From Mongoliimonas terrestris (GTDB taxonomy: Bacteria > Pseudomonadota > Alphaproteobacteria > Rhizobiales > Pleomorphomonadaceae), in NCBI RefSeq assembly GCF_001927285.1, contig NZ_MSIG01000025.1, positions 1-40,234 of the forward strand: a DNA stretch of 40,234 bases. The letters are read 5' to 3'. The notes under the pieces were generated by a model. The model was given only the letters and a program-made list of their open reading frames with translations, searched no databases and had not been told where the DNA came from. Made by a program: the position numbers and the translations under genes. This document shows, piece after piece, positions 8,922-17,064 of this stretch. Position 1 is the stretch's first letter. Every line of letters starts with the position of its first letter.

Positions 8922-8936
8922 GGGGGCGGGGCCCCC
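8922..8936 (-). other. Intercistronic GC hairpin between dctM and dctP
   Basis: Six-base arms GGGGGC (8922-8927) and GCCCCC (8931-8936) with a 3-base loop lie in the 180-base gap between dctM and dctP. Such hairpins often stabilise one part of a transcript, which would allow the binding protein to be made in excess over the permease. No separate promoter is evident in the gap. Confidence 0.35.
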
Positions 8937-9019
8937 TGTCCGGAACGGCGCGCCCGGATCAGAACAGGACGGCGAGGACGCCGCCCCGGGGAGCTGGCGG
9001 CACGCGAAACCGCGCGCCG

Positions 9020-10357
9020 TCAGCCTTTGACGTTCATCTGCTCGGGCAGCCACAGGGCGAGCTGCGGGAACATCATCACGAGCGCGATCGTCAGCACCAT
9101 GATGGCGGCGAACGGCCAGATCGACCGGTAGATGTCGATCAGCGTCACCTCCTTCGGCGCCAGCGAGCGCATCAGGAAGAGATTGTAGCCGAACGGCGGG
9201 GTGATGTAGGCGATCTGGCAGGTGATCGTGTAAAGCACGCCGAACCAGATCAGCTGGTTGTCGAAGCCGAGGTCCAGCATCTTGACGAGCGGCACGTAGA
9301 GCGGCGCCACGATCACCAGCATGGCGGTGTCGTCGAGGAACATGCCCATGATGATGAAGCTCAGCTGCATCATGATGATGATGGTCCAGGGCGACAGGTC
9401 CCAGGTCTGGATGAAGAGGCTCTCGATCGCCCGGACGGCGCCAAGCCCGTCGAACACCGCCCCGAAGGCGAGCGCCGCCAGGATCAGCCAGAGGAACATG
9501 CACGAGACCGCCAGCGTCTTCATGGAGGTGTCGCGGATCAGCGTCCAGGTGAAGCGCCCTTTCAGGATCGCCGCCAGGGTGGCGCAGGTGGCGCCGACGG
9601 CGGAACTCTCCACCAGGCTGGTGAAGCCGAACACGAAAAGCCCAGTCATGAAGAAGAAGATGGCGAACGGGATGATGCCGGCCCGTGCGAGCGCCAGCTT
9701 CTCCCGGAACGGCATGTTCAGCTCCGCCTCGTCGACCACGGGCGCGAGCTTCGGGTTCATGCGCGCGCGGATGATGATGTAGACGATGAAGAGCGCCGCC
9801 ATGATGAGCCCGGGCACGAGGCCGGCGAACCACAGCTTGGAGACCGGCTGGCGGGCGATCATGCCGTAGAGCACCATCACCACCGACGGCGGGATCAGGA
9901 TGCCGAGCGACGATCCGCCCTGGATGACGCCGGAGATCAACACCTTGTCGTAGCCGCGGCGGAGCATCTCCGGCAGCGCGATGGTGGCGCCGATCGCCAT
10001 GCCGGCGACCGAGAGGCCGTTCATCGCCGAGATGATCACCATCAGGAAGATGGTGCCGATCGCCAGCCCGCCGCGCACCCGGCCGAACCAGACGTGCAGC
10101 ATCTTGTAGAGGTCCTCGGCGATGCCGGACTCCGACAGGATGTAGCCCATGTAGATGAACATCGGCAGGGTCAGCAGCGCGTACCAGTTGAACAGCTTGA
10201 ACACCTGGTTGAACGGCAGCTCGATGGCGCCCGGCCCGTAGAGGAGAAGCGCCGCTCCGGAGGCGACGAAGCCGATCGCCGCGAACACCCGCTGCCCGGT
10301 GGAGAGCAGGAGCACCATGGAGGCGAACATCAGGAGCGCGATCATCTCGTAGCTCAT
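9020..10357 (-). CDS. dctM: TRAP transporter large permease subunit DctM
   Basis: A 445-residue integral membrane protein, the ion-coupled transport subunit of the TRAP system. The usual long series of hydrophobic helices is visible from MIALLMFASMVLLL to the C-terminus, with conserved blocks of the DctM family: GLSVAGMAIGATIALPEM, the hairpin around GGSSLGILIPPSVVMVLYG, and ITPPFGYNLFLM near the end. The length matches the family (about 430). The start ATG at 10357 overlaps the dctQ stop by 4 bases (ATGA) and is preceded by GGAGGGGA inside dctQ, so the two subunits are translationally coupled. It sits in one operon with deoR, dctQ and dctP. Confidence 0.95.
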   Translation of the reverse strand: MSYEMIALLMFASMVLLLSTGQRVFAAIGFVASGAALLLYGPGAIELPFNQVFKLFNWYALLTLPMFIYMGYILSESGIAEDLYKMLHVWFGRVRGGLAIGTIFLMVIISAMNGLSVAGMAIGATIALPEMLRRGYDKVLISGVIQGGSSLGILIPPSVVMVLYGMIARQPVSKLWFAGLVPGLIMAALFIVYIIIRARMNPKLAPVVDEAELNMPFREKLALARAGIIPFAIFFFMTGLFVFGFTSLVESSAVGATCATLAAILKGRFTWTLIRDTSMKTLAVSCMFLWLILAALAFGAVFDGLGAVRAIESLFIQTWDLSPWTIIIMMQLSFIIMGMFLDDTAMLVIVAPLYVPLVKMLDLGFDNQLIWFGVLYTITCQIAYITPPFGYNLFLMRSLAPKEVTLIDIYRSIWPFAAIMVLTIALVMMFPQLALWLPEQMNVKG

Positions 10358-10884
10358 CGCGTCCCCTCCGCGGTCTCGGTGCCGCCGTCGCGGAGCGCCG
10401 CGACGTGCTTGAACACCAGCGCGATCGCCTGGAGCATCATCAGCACGAGGCAGGCCGTCATGAGCGCCTTGATGGGGATGACAGACGGGTTCCAGATCGA
10501 GAAGCGCCGCTCGCCGGTGGCGATGGCGTATTGCAGGCTGGAGATCGACCCGGCAAGGAGAACGCCGAGATAGAACAGGAGGCAGCCGACGGTGGCGAGG
10601 TCCATCTTGGTCTGGCCGCGCGGCGAGAGCGTGCCGTACAACAGATCCATGCGCACATGCTCGTTGTTCTTCAGCGTCATCGCCCCGCCCATGAAATAGT
10701 AGGCGGCGAGCGTGAACTGGGTGAACTCGATCGCCCAGTGCACCGGCATCTCGATCACGTTGCGCGTGAAGGCGTCGAACATCAGCACGCCACCCATCAC
10801 GAAGATCAGGGCGGCGGCCATGTAGCCCACGATGTCGGACAGTCCGTCGATGGTGCGGACATAGCCGCCGATCAATCCCTTCAT
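10354..10884 (-). CDS. dctQ: TRAP transporter small permease subunit DctQ
   Basis: A 176-residue membrane protein with four predicted helices, the small subunit that partners DctM. The first helix is IVGYMAAALIFVMGGVLMF, followed by the family-typical DAFTRNVIEMPVHWAIEFTQF segment, a short cytoplasmic stretch with EHVRMDLLYG, and two more helices ending near LVLMMLQAIALVF. The start at 10884 (MKGLIGGYVRT) was chosen because the upstream extension is not hydrophobic and would run into the end of deoR. The gap to deoR is 28 bases. Only Q, M and P components are present, so this is a complete three-gene TRAP set in the order Q-M-P. Confidence 0.92.
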   Translation of the reverse strand: MKGLIGGYVRTIDGLSDIVGYMAAALIFVMGGVLMFDAFTRNVIEMPVHWAIEFTQFTLAAYYFMGGAMTLKNNEHVRMDLLYGTLSPRGQTKMDLATVGCLLFYLGVLLAGSISSLQYAIATGERRFSIWNPSVIPIKALMTACLVLMMLQAIALVFKHVAALRDGGTETAEGTR

Positions 10885-10912
10885 CCAATCCCCCGGTCGA
10901 TGCTCGGTCGCC

Positions 10913-11671
10913 TCAGCAGCACACGTCGACGCCGAGGTCGACCAGCGCCTCGCGCGTTTCCTTATGAAGAGTCTGGTCGCTGACCAGCTGGTCGATCTCG
11001 CCGGACGCGCACACCGAAAAGGCCGCCCGCCGCCCGATCTTGGTGTGGTCGGCAAGCACCGTGAGGCTGCGCGCGTTGGCGATCATCGCCCGCGCCACCT
11101 GCGCCTCCTCGAAGCTGGCGTCCATGGCGCCGATCTCCGGCAGCACGGCCGCGACCGTGATCACCGCCCGGTCCGCCTGGAAGGCGCCGATCTGCCCGAT
11201 GGTCATCGGTCCGGTGGTTTCGGCGTTGTCGCCCTGATAGCGCCCGCCGAGAAGATAGATGGCCGCGTCGGACCCGGCCTGGGTCAGCCGGTCGGCGAAC
11301 CGGCAGGAGTTGGTGATCACCGTCAGGTTCGGAATGGCGGCGAGGTGGTCGGCGGCGGCGAGCGTGGTCGACCCGGTGTCGACGAAGAGCGTCTCGCCCG
11401 GCTCGATCAGGTCGGCCAGCCGGCGGCCGATGCGCGCCTTGGCGGTCGCCTCGCTGCCGAGCCGCTCGGTGAAGCTGCCCTCCACCATCAGCCGCGGGCG
11501 GCGCGCGCCGCCATGCACCTTCTGCACCCGGCCGCTCTCCACCAGTTGGGCGAGATCGCGCCGGATCGTCTCGGCCGACACGTCGAAGCGCAGCGCCAGA
11601 CCCTCCACGGAGACTTCCCCCTCCTGGCGGATCAGTTCGGCTATCTTCAGCTGCCTCTCGTGCGGCTTCAT
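10913..11671 (-). CDS. DeoR-family transcriptional regulator
   Basis: A 252-residue repressor of the DeoR/GlpR family. The N-terminal winged helix-turn-helix (about residues 5-57) shows ERQLKIAELI, VSVEGLALRFDVSAETIRRDL and KVHGGA, the last being a family hallmark. The C-terminal effector domain (about 75-235) has the sugar-isomerase-like fold with FVDTGSTT, the phosphosugar-binding loop, VITNS, and LADHTKIGR. These regulators respond to phosphorylated sugars or polyols, which fits the kinase encoded in the divergent unit. It is the first gene of the deoR-dctQMP operon and probably controls this operon and the divergent oxidoreductase-kinase operon through the shared 184-base gap. Confidence 0.93.
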   Translation of the reverse strand: MKPHERQLKIAELIRQEGEVSVEGLALRFDVSAETIRRDLAQLVESGRVQKVHGGARRPRLMVEGSFTERLGSEATAKARIGRRLADLIEPGETLFVDTGSTTLAAADHLAAIPNLTVITNSCRFADRLTQAGSDAAIYLLGGRYQGDNAETTGPMTIGQIGAFQADRAVITVAAVLPEIGAMDASFEEAQVARAMIANARSLTVLADHTKIGRRAAFSVCASGEIDQLVSDQTLHKETREALVDLGVDVCC

Positions 11672-11767
11672 GGCCCGTCACTTGCTCCCAGCGCACGCCT
11701 TCGCCCGTTCATCAATCCGCCGTCTTCGGCCGCATGCGACGCGCACCGTCCACCCATGCCCTCGCCG

Positions 11768-11804
11768 AAGGCATGCCTTTCAGGTGTGCAGCTTGACACA
11801 CCTG
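11768..11804. promoter_or_regulatory. Candidate operator palindromes in the divergent deoR/oxidoreductase promoter
   Basis: Two dyads lie next to each other in the gap between deoR and the oxidoreductase gene. One is the 12-base perfect palindrome AAGGCATGCCTT (11768-11779). The other is the inverted repeat CAGGTGTG (11781-11788) and CACACCTG (11797-11804) with an 8-base spacer. Being in the only divergent promoter region of this module, they are the best candidates for DeoR binding. No direct evidence links them to the protein. Confidence 0.5.
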
Positions 11805-11855
11805 ACCGAGCAGTCAATAGATGACCGAAACAACATTTTTGATGTGGATCCGCGC

Positions 11856-13262
11856 ATGCACCAGGAGCCTGGACGAGGCGAGGCGGACGTGGTCCACGAC
11901 GTCGCCGTGGTCGGCGCCGGCGTTGTCGGCTGCGCACTCGCCCGGCAGTTCACGCTCGACGGCGCGTCCGTCGTGGTGCTGGAAAAGGCGGCCGACGTGC
12001 TCGACGGCGCCTCCAAGGCCAACAGCGCCATCCTGCACACCGGCTTCGACGCGCCGACCGGCTCCTTGGAACTCGCCTGCATCCAGGAGGGCCATCGGCT
12101 CTATCTGGAGATCCGCGAAAGCCTGAACCTGCCGGTGATCCGCTGCGGCGCCCTGGTGCTCGCCTGGACGGACGCGGAGGCGGAAACGCTGCCGATCCTG
12201 ATGGCGCAAGGGGCGGCGAACGGCGTCGACGACCTGGAACCGCTCGACCGGGCGCGCCTCCTTGCCCTGGAGCCGAACCTCTCCCCCGCCGTCCGCGCCG
12301 GCTTCCGCGTCCCCGGCGAGGCGCTGATCGACCCGTGGTCGGCCGCGCACGGCTATCTCCTGCAGGCGCTCGTCAACGGCGCCCGGCTCAAGCGCAACGC
12401 CGAAGTGCTCGGCGGCCGACGGCAGGACGGCGTCTGGCGCTTGGAGACCCGGGCAGGGGTGGTGTCGGCCCGGCTGGTGATCAACGCGGCCGGCCTTCAT
12501 GGCGACACGGTGGATCGCCGGCTCACCGGCGAGAGCTGGTTCACGATCCGGCCCCGGAAGGGCCAGTTCGTCGTCTACGACAAGACCGCGGCCGCGCTCG
12601 CCGATCACATCCTGCTCCCCGTTCCGACCAAGGTCACGAAAGGCATCGTGGTCTGCCGCACCGCCTATGGCAACCTCCTCGTCGGTCCGACCGCCGAGGA
12701 GCAGGAGGACCGCGACCACGCCCTCCTCGACCGCGACACCCTCCAGGCCCTCGTCAGCCGGGCCGAGGCCATCCTCCCGGCGCTCGCCCACGAGGAGGTG
12801 ACCGCGGTCTACGCGGGCCTTCGCCCCGCCACGGAGGAGAAGGACTATCGGATCCGCGCCGACCTCGCCCCCGGCTACATCTGCGTCGGCGGCATCCGCT
12901 CCACCGGCCTCAGCGCCGCCCTCGGCATCGCCGCCCAAGTGGCGGGTCTCGCCGGCCTTTCCTCCGCGCCCCTCGCCGACCCGGTGTGGCCGCGCATGCC
13001 GGCGCTGTCCGACGAAAACGCCCGGGACTGGGGCCAGCCCGGCAACGGCGGCATCGTCTGCCATTGCGAGCGGGTGACCCGCCGGGAAATCGAGGCGGCT
13101 CTGGAAGGCCCGATGGCGGCCGGCTCCATGGGCGGCCTGAAGCGGCGTACCCGCGTCACCATGGGCCGCTGCCAGGGCTTCTACTGCTCCGCCGACCTTG
13201 CCCGGATCACCGCCGGCCGGCTCACCGAACCCATGCTGGTCGGAGACCGCCGCGATGATTGA
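11856..13262 (+). CDS. GlpA-like FAD-dependent oxidoreductase with C-terminal BFD-type [2Fe-2S] domain
   Basis: A 468-residue flavoprotein with the domain order of the anaerobic glycerol-3-phosphate dehydrogenase subunit GlpA. The FAD-binding Rossmann motif lies near residues 15-45 (VAVVGAGVVGCALAR, then VVVLEKAADV). A DAO/GlpO-type substrate domain continues to about residue 375, with GLHGDTVDR and a GGIRSTGLSAALGIA block. The last 70 or so residues form a BFD-like domain with four cysteines placed as VCHCE and GRCQGFYC, expected to bind a [2Fe-2S] cluster. I chose the ATG at 11856; other starts extend into the regulatory gap. It overlaps the next gene by 8 bases. The likely reaction is oxidation of an alcohol or hydroxy group of a polyol or its phosphate. 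No GlpC gene is present. Confidence 0.85.
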   Translation: MHQEPGRGEADVVHDVAVVGAGVVGCALARQFTLDGASVVVLEKAADVLDGASKANSAILHTGFDAPTGSLELACIQEGHRLYLEIRESLNLPVIRCGALVLAWTDAEAETLPILMAQGAANGVDDLEPLDRARLLALEPNLSPAVRAGFRVPGEALIDPWSAAHGYLLQALVNGARLKRNAEVLGGRRQDGVWRLETRAGVVSARLVINAAGLHGDTVDRRLTGESWFTIRPRKGQFVVYDKTAAALADHILLPVPTKVTKGIVVCRTAYGNLLVGPTAEEQEDRDHALLDRDTLQALVSRAEAILPALAHEEVTAVYAGLRPATEEKDYRIRADLAPGYICVGGIRSTGLSAALGIAAQVAGLAGLSSAPLADPVWPRMPALSDENARDWGQPGNGGIVCHCERVTRREIEAALEGPMAAGSMGGLKRRTRVTMGRCQGFYCSADLARITAGRLTEPMLVGDRRDD

Positions 13263-14514
13263 CACCCTTACGCCTTCGATCGACCCGACGATGGAGACCG
13301 CCGACGTGGTGGTCGTCGGCGCCGGCCCGGCCGGCCTTGCCGCCGCCACCGCCCTTCGCCAAGGCGGCGCCGGCCGCGTGGTCGTGCTGGAGCGCGAGGG
13401 CGAGGCCGGCGGCATCCCGCGCCATTGCGGGCACTACCCGTTCGGCATGCGCGAATTCCACCGGCTGCTCCGCGGCCCGGACTACGCGGCCCGACTGGTG
13501 CGCCGGGCGGAGGCCGCCGGCGTGGAGATCCGCCGGCGCGTCACCGTGACGGCGCTCCATCCCGGCGGACGCCTGTCGCTCGCCACGCCGGACGGGCGCG
13601 GGGCGATCATTGGGCGGGCGGTGGTGCTTGCCACCGGCGTGCGCGAGACGAGCCGCGCCGCCCGGCTGATCGGCGGCGAGAAGCCCGGCGGCGTTCTGCC
13701 GACCGGCGCCCTGCAGGGCCTCGTTTATCTTGAGGGGCGCGCGCCCTTTCGCCGGCCGGCCATCCTCGGGTCCGAGCTCGTCGCCTTCTCCGCGCTCCTC
13801 ACCTGCCGCCACGCCGGCATCAAGCCGGTGGCGATGATCGAGCCCGGGCCACGGCCGGTCGCGCTCGCCCCGGCGGTCCTCCTCGCCCGTGCCATGGGCG
13901 TGCCCTTTCTCGCCGGCACCCGGCTCGACCAGATCCTCGGCCGCGACCGGGTGGAGCGGCTGGTGCTCACCGACGCCGCCGGCCGTCGGGAGATCGAGGC
14001 GGACGGGGTGATCGTCTCGGGGGGCTTCCGGCCGGAGGCGACGCTCCTGAAGGAAAGCCACCTGGCGCTCGACCCCGGCTCCGGCGGTCCGGTGATCGAT
14101 GTCTTCGGCCGCCTGTCCGACCCGGTCTATTTCGCCGCCGGCAATCTCCTGAGACCGGTGGAGACGGCTGGCTGGTGCTGGGCGGAGGGCGTCCGCGTCG
14201 CCGCGGCGGTGGCAGCCGCCCTCGCCGGCCGCCTTTCTCAGCCAGCGGCCGGCCGCCGTCTCGTCACCGAAAGCCCCGCCATCCGCTTCGCCCTGCCGCA
14301 GAGGCTCGGCCCCGCCGCGCCCGGCGACGGCGGCGCCCGCCATCTGCAGGTGCGTCTGGCGCGCCCAGCCAGCGGCCGCCTCGTGCTCACCGACGGCGAC
14401 AAGGTGCTGGCGAGCCGGCGCCTCCGCAGCCGGCCGGAGCGGCGCATCCTCCTCCGCCTGCCGGCCGACCTCGCCGGCGGCAGTGACCTCCGCCTGACCC
14501 TCCTGGAGGACTGA
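13255..14514 (+). CDS. GlpB-like NAD(P)/FAD-dependent oxidoreductase
   Basis: A 419-residue flavoprotein of the pyridine nucleotide-disulfide oxidoreductase fold. The FAD motif VVVVGAGPAGLAAATAL lies near residues 14-30 and the ATG box LATGVRE near residue 125. A region around GSELVAFSALLTCRHAG and a C-terminal FAD block with FAAGNLLRP and GWCWAEG complete the core. It resembles the second subunits of GlpAB, HcnBC or opine oxidases that pair with a BFD-containing flavoprotein, which matches the gene just upstream. About 86 residues after the FAD core (from about 334) form an Arg/Leu-rich, beta-strand-like tail that I do not recognise. No CxxC cluster motif is seen in it. The start ATG at 13255 overlaps the upstream stop, and the kinase gene follows with no gap. 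Confidence 0.82.
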   Translation: MIDTLTPSIDPTMETADVVVVGAGPAGLAAATALRQGGAGRVVVLEREGEAGGIPRHCGHYPFGMREFHRLLRGPDYAARLVRRAEAAGVEIRRRVTVTALHPGGRLSLATPDGRGAIIGRAVVLATGVRETSRAARLIGGEKPGGVLPTGALQGLVYLEGRAPFRRPAILGSELVAFSALLTCRHAGIKPVAMIEPGPRPVALAPAVLLARAMGVPFLAGTRLDQILGRDRVERLVLTDAAGRREIEADGVIVSGGFRPEATLLKESHLALDPGSGGPVIDVFGRLSDPVYFAAGNLLRPVETAGWCWAEGVRVAAAVAAALAGRLSQPAAGRRLVTESPAIRFALPQRLGPAAPGDGGARHLQVRLARPASGRLVLTDGDKVLASRRLRSRPERRILLRLPADLAGGSDLRLTLLED

Positions 14515-15942
14515 ATGCGGATCCTTGCCATCGACCAGGGCACCACCAGCACCCGCGCGCTCACCATGGGTGCGGACGGCCGGCTGACGCCGCTCGTGCA
14601 GATCGAACACCGACAGCATTACCCGGCCCCCGGCCACGTGGAGCACGACGCCCTTGAGCTTCTCGCCAACGTGGCGCGCTGCCTTGAGGCCGGCGCGGGC
14701 GCGGATGTGGTGGGCCTTGCAAACCAGGGGGAGAGTTGCCTCGCCTGGGACGCGGACGACGGCATGCCGGTCGGTCCGGTCATCGTCTGGCAGGACGACC
14801 GCACCGCCGGCGAGACCGCGGCACTCGCCGCCGAAGGCATCGGCCCGGAGGTGATGGCGCGCGCCGGCCTGCCGCTCGACCCTTACTTCTCCGCCTCCAA
14901 GCTCGGCTGGATCCTGCGCGCCAACCCACGCGCGCGGGCGCTCGCCGACCGGGGCCGGCTCCGGCTCGGCACCACCGACGCCTACTTCCGCGACCGCCTG
15001 ACCGGCCGGTTCGAGACCGACGTCGCCACCGCGTCGCGCACCTCGCTGATGAATCTGGCGACCGGCGCCTGGGACCCGGAGCTCTGCCGAATATTCGGCG
15101 TGCCGATCGACGCGCTGCCGGCGATCGGCCCCACGTCCGGCCGGCTCGGCGATCTTGCCGGCGGCCTTGCGCTCGGCGCGAGCATCGTCGACCAGCAGGC
15201 CGCCCTTTACGGGCACGGCTGCCGCGGGCCGGGGGAGGCGAAGATCACCTTCGGCACGGGGGCTTTCGTCCAGTGCGTCACCGGCGCGCTTTGCCGACCG
15301 GAAAAGCCCGGCCCGCTGCCGACGGTCGCCTGGCGCCGGGACGGCGAGCCGATGACCTATGCCCTGGACGGCGGCGTCTACGCGGCGGCGGCGGCGGTCA
15401 ATTGGGCGCGGGACCTCGGCCTTTTCGCCGACACGGCCGAGATCGACCGGTTTGAGACCGCGCCCGCGATCGACCGGGGCATCGCCTTCGTGCCGGCGCT
15501 CGCAGGCCTCGGCTGTCCCCACTGGAGCCGCACCGCGCGCGGCAGCTGGCTCGGCCTTGCCCTTGCCGACGGCGCTGCGGACCTGATGCAGGCACTCCTG
15601 GAAGGCATCGCGCTTCGCACCGCCGAGGTGCTGCGGTCGATGGCGGCCGAACAGCCGTTCGAAGGCCCGCTCTCCGTCGACGGCGGCCTCTCCCGCAATC
15701 CCTACTTCACCGGCTTCCTGGCCGCCATGGCCGAGCGGCCCGTGACGGTCTCCGACGAGCCGGAACTGACGGCCGCCGGCCTCGCCCAGATGGCCGGCGA
15801 GGCGGCGGGCCTTGCCGTGGAGGCTCGGCGCGAAGGAACGGTCGTCGAACCGGCAGCCGGATCCGCGGCCGGCGTGCGCGCACGCCGCTTCGCCGCCGCA
15901 GTCCGGGCGGTGGAGGCCTTCGCGGCCGAAACGGCGGTCTGA
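14515..15942 (+). CDS. FGGY-family carbohydrate/polyol kinase, glycerol kinase-like
   Basis: A 475-residue ATP-dependent sugar or polyol kinase of the FGGY family, closest by eye to glycerol kinase. DQGTTSTRA (7-15) is the ATP-binding beta-hairpin, DPYFSASK (122-129) keeps the Tyr that contacts glycerol, VDQQAALYG (225-233) keeps the catalytic Asp, and FGTGAF and DGGLS mark the second domain. E. coli GlpK reads NQRET where Arg83 and Glu84 bind glycerol; here the same block is NQGES (70-74), so the Arg is Gly. The Glu is kept. This suggests a related but different substrate, for example a longer polyol. The stop of the preceding gene abuts the ATG directly, so the three genes form one operon. 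Confidence 0.86.
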   Translation: MRILAIDQGTTSTRALTMGADGRLTPLVQIEHRQHYPAPGHVEHDALELLANVARCLEAGAGADVVGLANQGESCLAWDADDGMPVGPVIVWQDDRTAGETAALAAEGIGPEVMARAGLPLDPYFSASKLGWILRANPRARALADRGRLRLGTTDAYFRDRLTGRFETDVATASRTSLMNLATGAWDPELCRIFGVPIDALPAIGPTSGRLGDLAGGLALGASIVDQQAALYGHGCRGPGEAKITFGTGAFVQCVTGALCRPEKPGPLPTVAWRRDGEPMTYALDGGVYAAAAAVNWARDLGLFADTAEIDRFETAPAIDRGIAFVPALAGLGCPHWSRTARGSWLGLALADGAADLMQALLEGIALRTAEVLRSMAAEQPFEGPLSVDGGLSRNPYFTGFLAAMAERPVTVSDEPELTAAGLAQMAGEAAGLAVEARREGTVVEPAAGSAAGVRARRFAAAVRAVEAFAAETAV

Positions 15943-15956
15943 TCGGGGCGGCCGAG

Positions 15957-15977
15957 GCGCCGGGCAGCCACCGGCGC
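15957..15977 (+). terminator. Hairpin after the kinase gene
   Basis: Arms GCGCCGG (15957-15963) and CCGGCGC (15971-15977) with a 7-base loop begin 15 bases after the stop codon of the kinase. There is no T-run, so terminator function is uncertain. The remaining bases to 16176 contain only the AAGGAGG ribosome binding site (16165-16171) of the next gene. Confidence 0.35.
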
Positions 15978-16176
15978 GACCGCAGCCCATGCCGCCGGTC
16001 CATACCCTCATCCATTGTGTCGACCATCACAGACCGTGCCGCCGCCCGGTGGCAAACCTCCTTTACGCCTGCAACGGCTCGCATCCGTCCACCCCCATCC
16101 CCCGCAAGGGTGACGACCGGGCGGTGGCGGGCAGCCAAGGTCGGTCTTCGCCGGCCAGCATCGCAAGGAGGGCCGC

Positions 16177-16923
16177 ATGTCTAGACGCATCACCGCCGGA
16201 ACCGCAGCGTTCCTCGCCGTCGTCGGCGGACTCGCCGTTGCACCCGCCGATGCCGCAACCCCCTGCGGGGATGTGGCGCTGGTCTTTGCCATCGACGCCT
16301 CGGCCAGCATCGACGACCGGGAGTACGCCCTGCAGACCGGCGGCATCGCCAGCGCCCTTGCCGATCCCCGGGTGGCCGACGCGGTGGCGCGGGCTGGCGA
16401 CGTGCGGCTCGCCGCCGTCGTCTGGGGCGACGAGGCATTTCCGCTGACGGTGATCGACTGGCAGGCGGTCCCGACGCCGGCCGACCTCGACCGGTTTGCC
16501 GTCACGCTTCTTGCCGCCGACCGGCGCGCGGACGGCAGCACCCGAATCGGCTACGGGCTGGCGGCAGCCATCGATCTCTTCGCCGAACCGGCGGGCTGCG
16601 CGGCGCGCCAGGTGATCGACGTGTCGGGCGACGGACGCGAGACGAGGGTGGTCCGCGGCGCCCGCTTCGGGCTCGCCGGCCAGCGGGCCCGCGCGGAGAC
16701 GCTCGGCATCACCATCAACGGGCTGGCGGTCGCCTCCCGGGAGCCGGACCTTCCGGCCTACTACGGCCAGTACGTGGCGGCCGGCGCCGGCGCCTTCGTC
16801 ATCGAGGTGCCGGATTGGCAGGGCTTCCAGGAGGCGATGACCCTCAAGCTCCTGCGCGAGATCGGCGTCGTGGTGGCCGATGCCTTGGCCGTCCCGGAGG
16901 GCGCCGAACCGGTCGTACGCTGA
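16177..16923 (+). CDS. DUF1194 / von Willebrand factor A-like exported protein
   Basis: A 248-residue secreted protein. Residues 1-27 form a signal peptide ending near APADAATPCG. The rest matches DUF1194, a VWA-like domain common in alphaproteobacteria. The metal-ion-dependent adhesion site can be read: DASAS in VFAIDASASIDD, a Thr in STRIGYGLAAAIDLF, and an Asp in VIDVSGDGRE. Cysteines at CGD and GCAAR may form a disulfide. AAGGAGG ends 5 bases before the ATG. The gene stands alone between the kinase and the desaturase and its role is not known. VWA domains usually mediate protein-protein contacts in a metal-dependent way, here in the periplasm or at the surface. Confidence 0.85.
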   Translation: MSRRITAGTAAFLAVVGGLAVAPADAATPCGDVALVFAIDASASIDDREYALQTGGIASALADPRVADAVARAGDVRLAAVVWGDEAFPLTVIDWQAVPTPADLDRFAVTLLAADRRADGSTRIGYGLAAAIDLFAEPAGCAARQVIDVSGDGRETRVVRGARFGLAGQRARAETLGITINGLAVASREPDLPAYYGQYVAAGAGAFVIEVPDWQGFQEAMTLKLLREIGVVVADALAVPEGAEPVVR

Positions 16924-17064
16924 CCCTGGCGGTTCCGAACCGATCCGGCCGGCAGGCCCTCCGAGTGCAAAGCCGCACCGATCACGGAGCGATCACGCGA
17001 GAAATGAACGACAAAAGCTGAAAATGTAGGTACAACTCGTTGATGTCGGTTATTGTCCGGCACC

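Noticed and set aside
7658..10573. A 971-codon open frame on the plus strand antisense to the TRAP genes
   Set aside because: It is rich in His, Arg, Asp and Glu with no recognisable domain and lies exactly opposite dctP and dctM, which have clear families. It results from GC-biased third positions.
14515..15942. Firm naming as glycerol kinase (glpK)
   Set aside because: The NQRET block is NQGES, so a glycerol-contacting Arg is missing. Family level only is supported.
13222..16011. A 929-codon open frame on the minus strand
   Set aside because: It is antisense to the GlpB-like and kinase genes and is a composition artefact.
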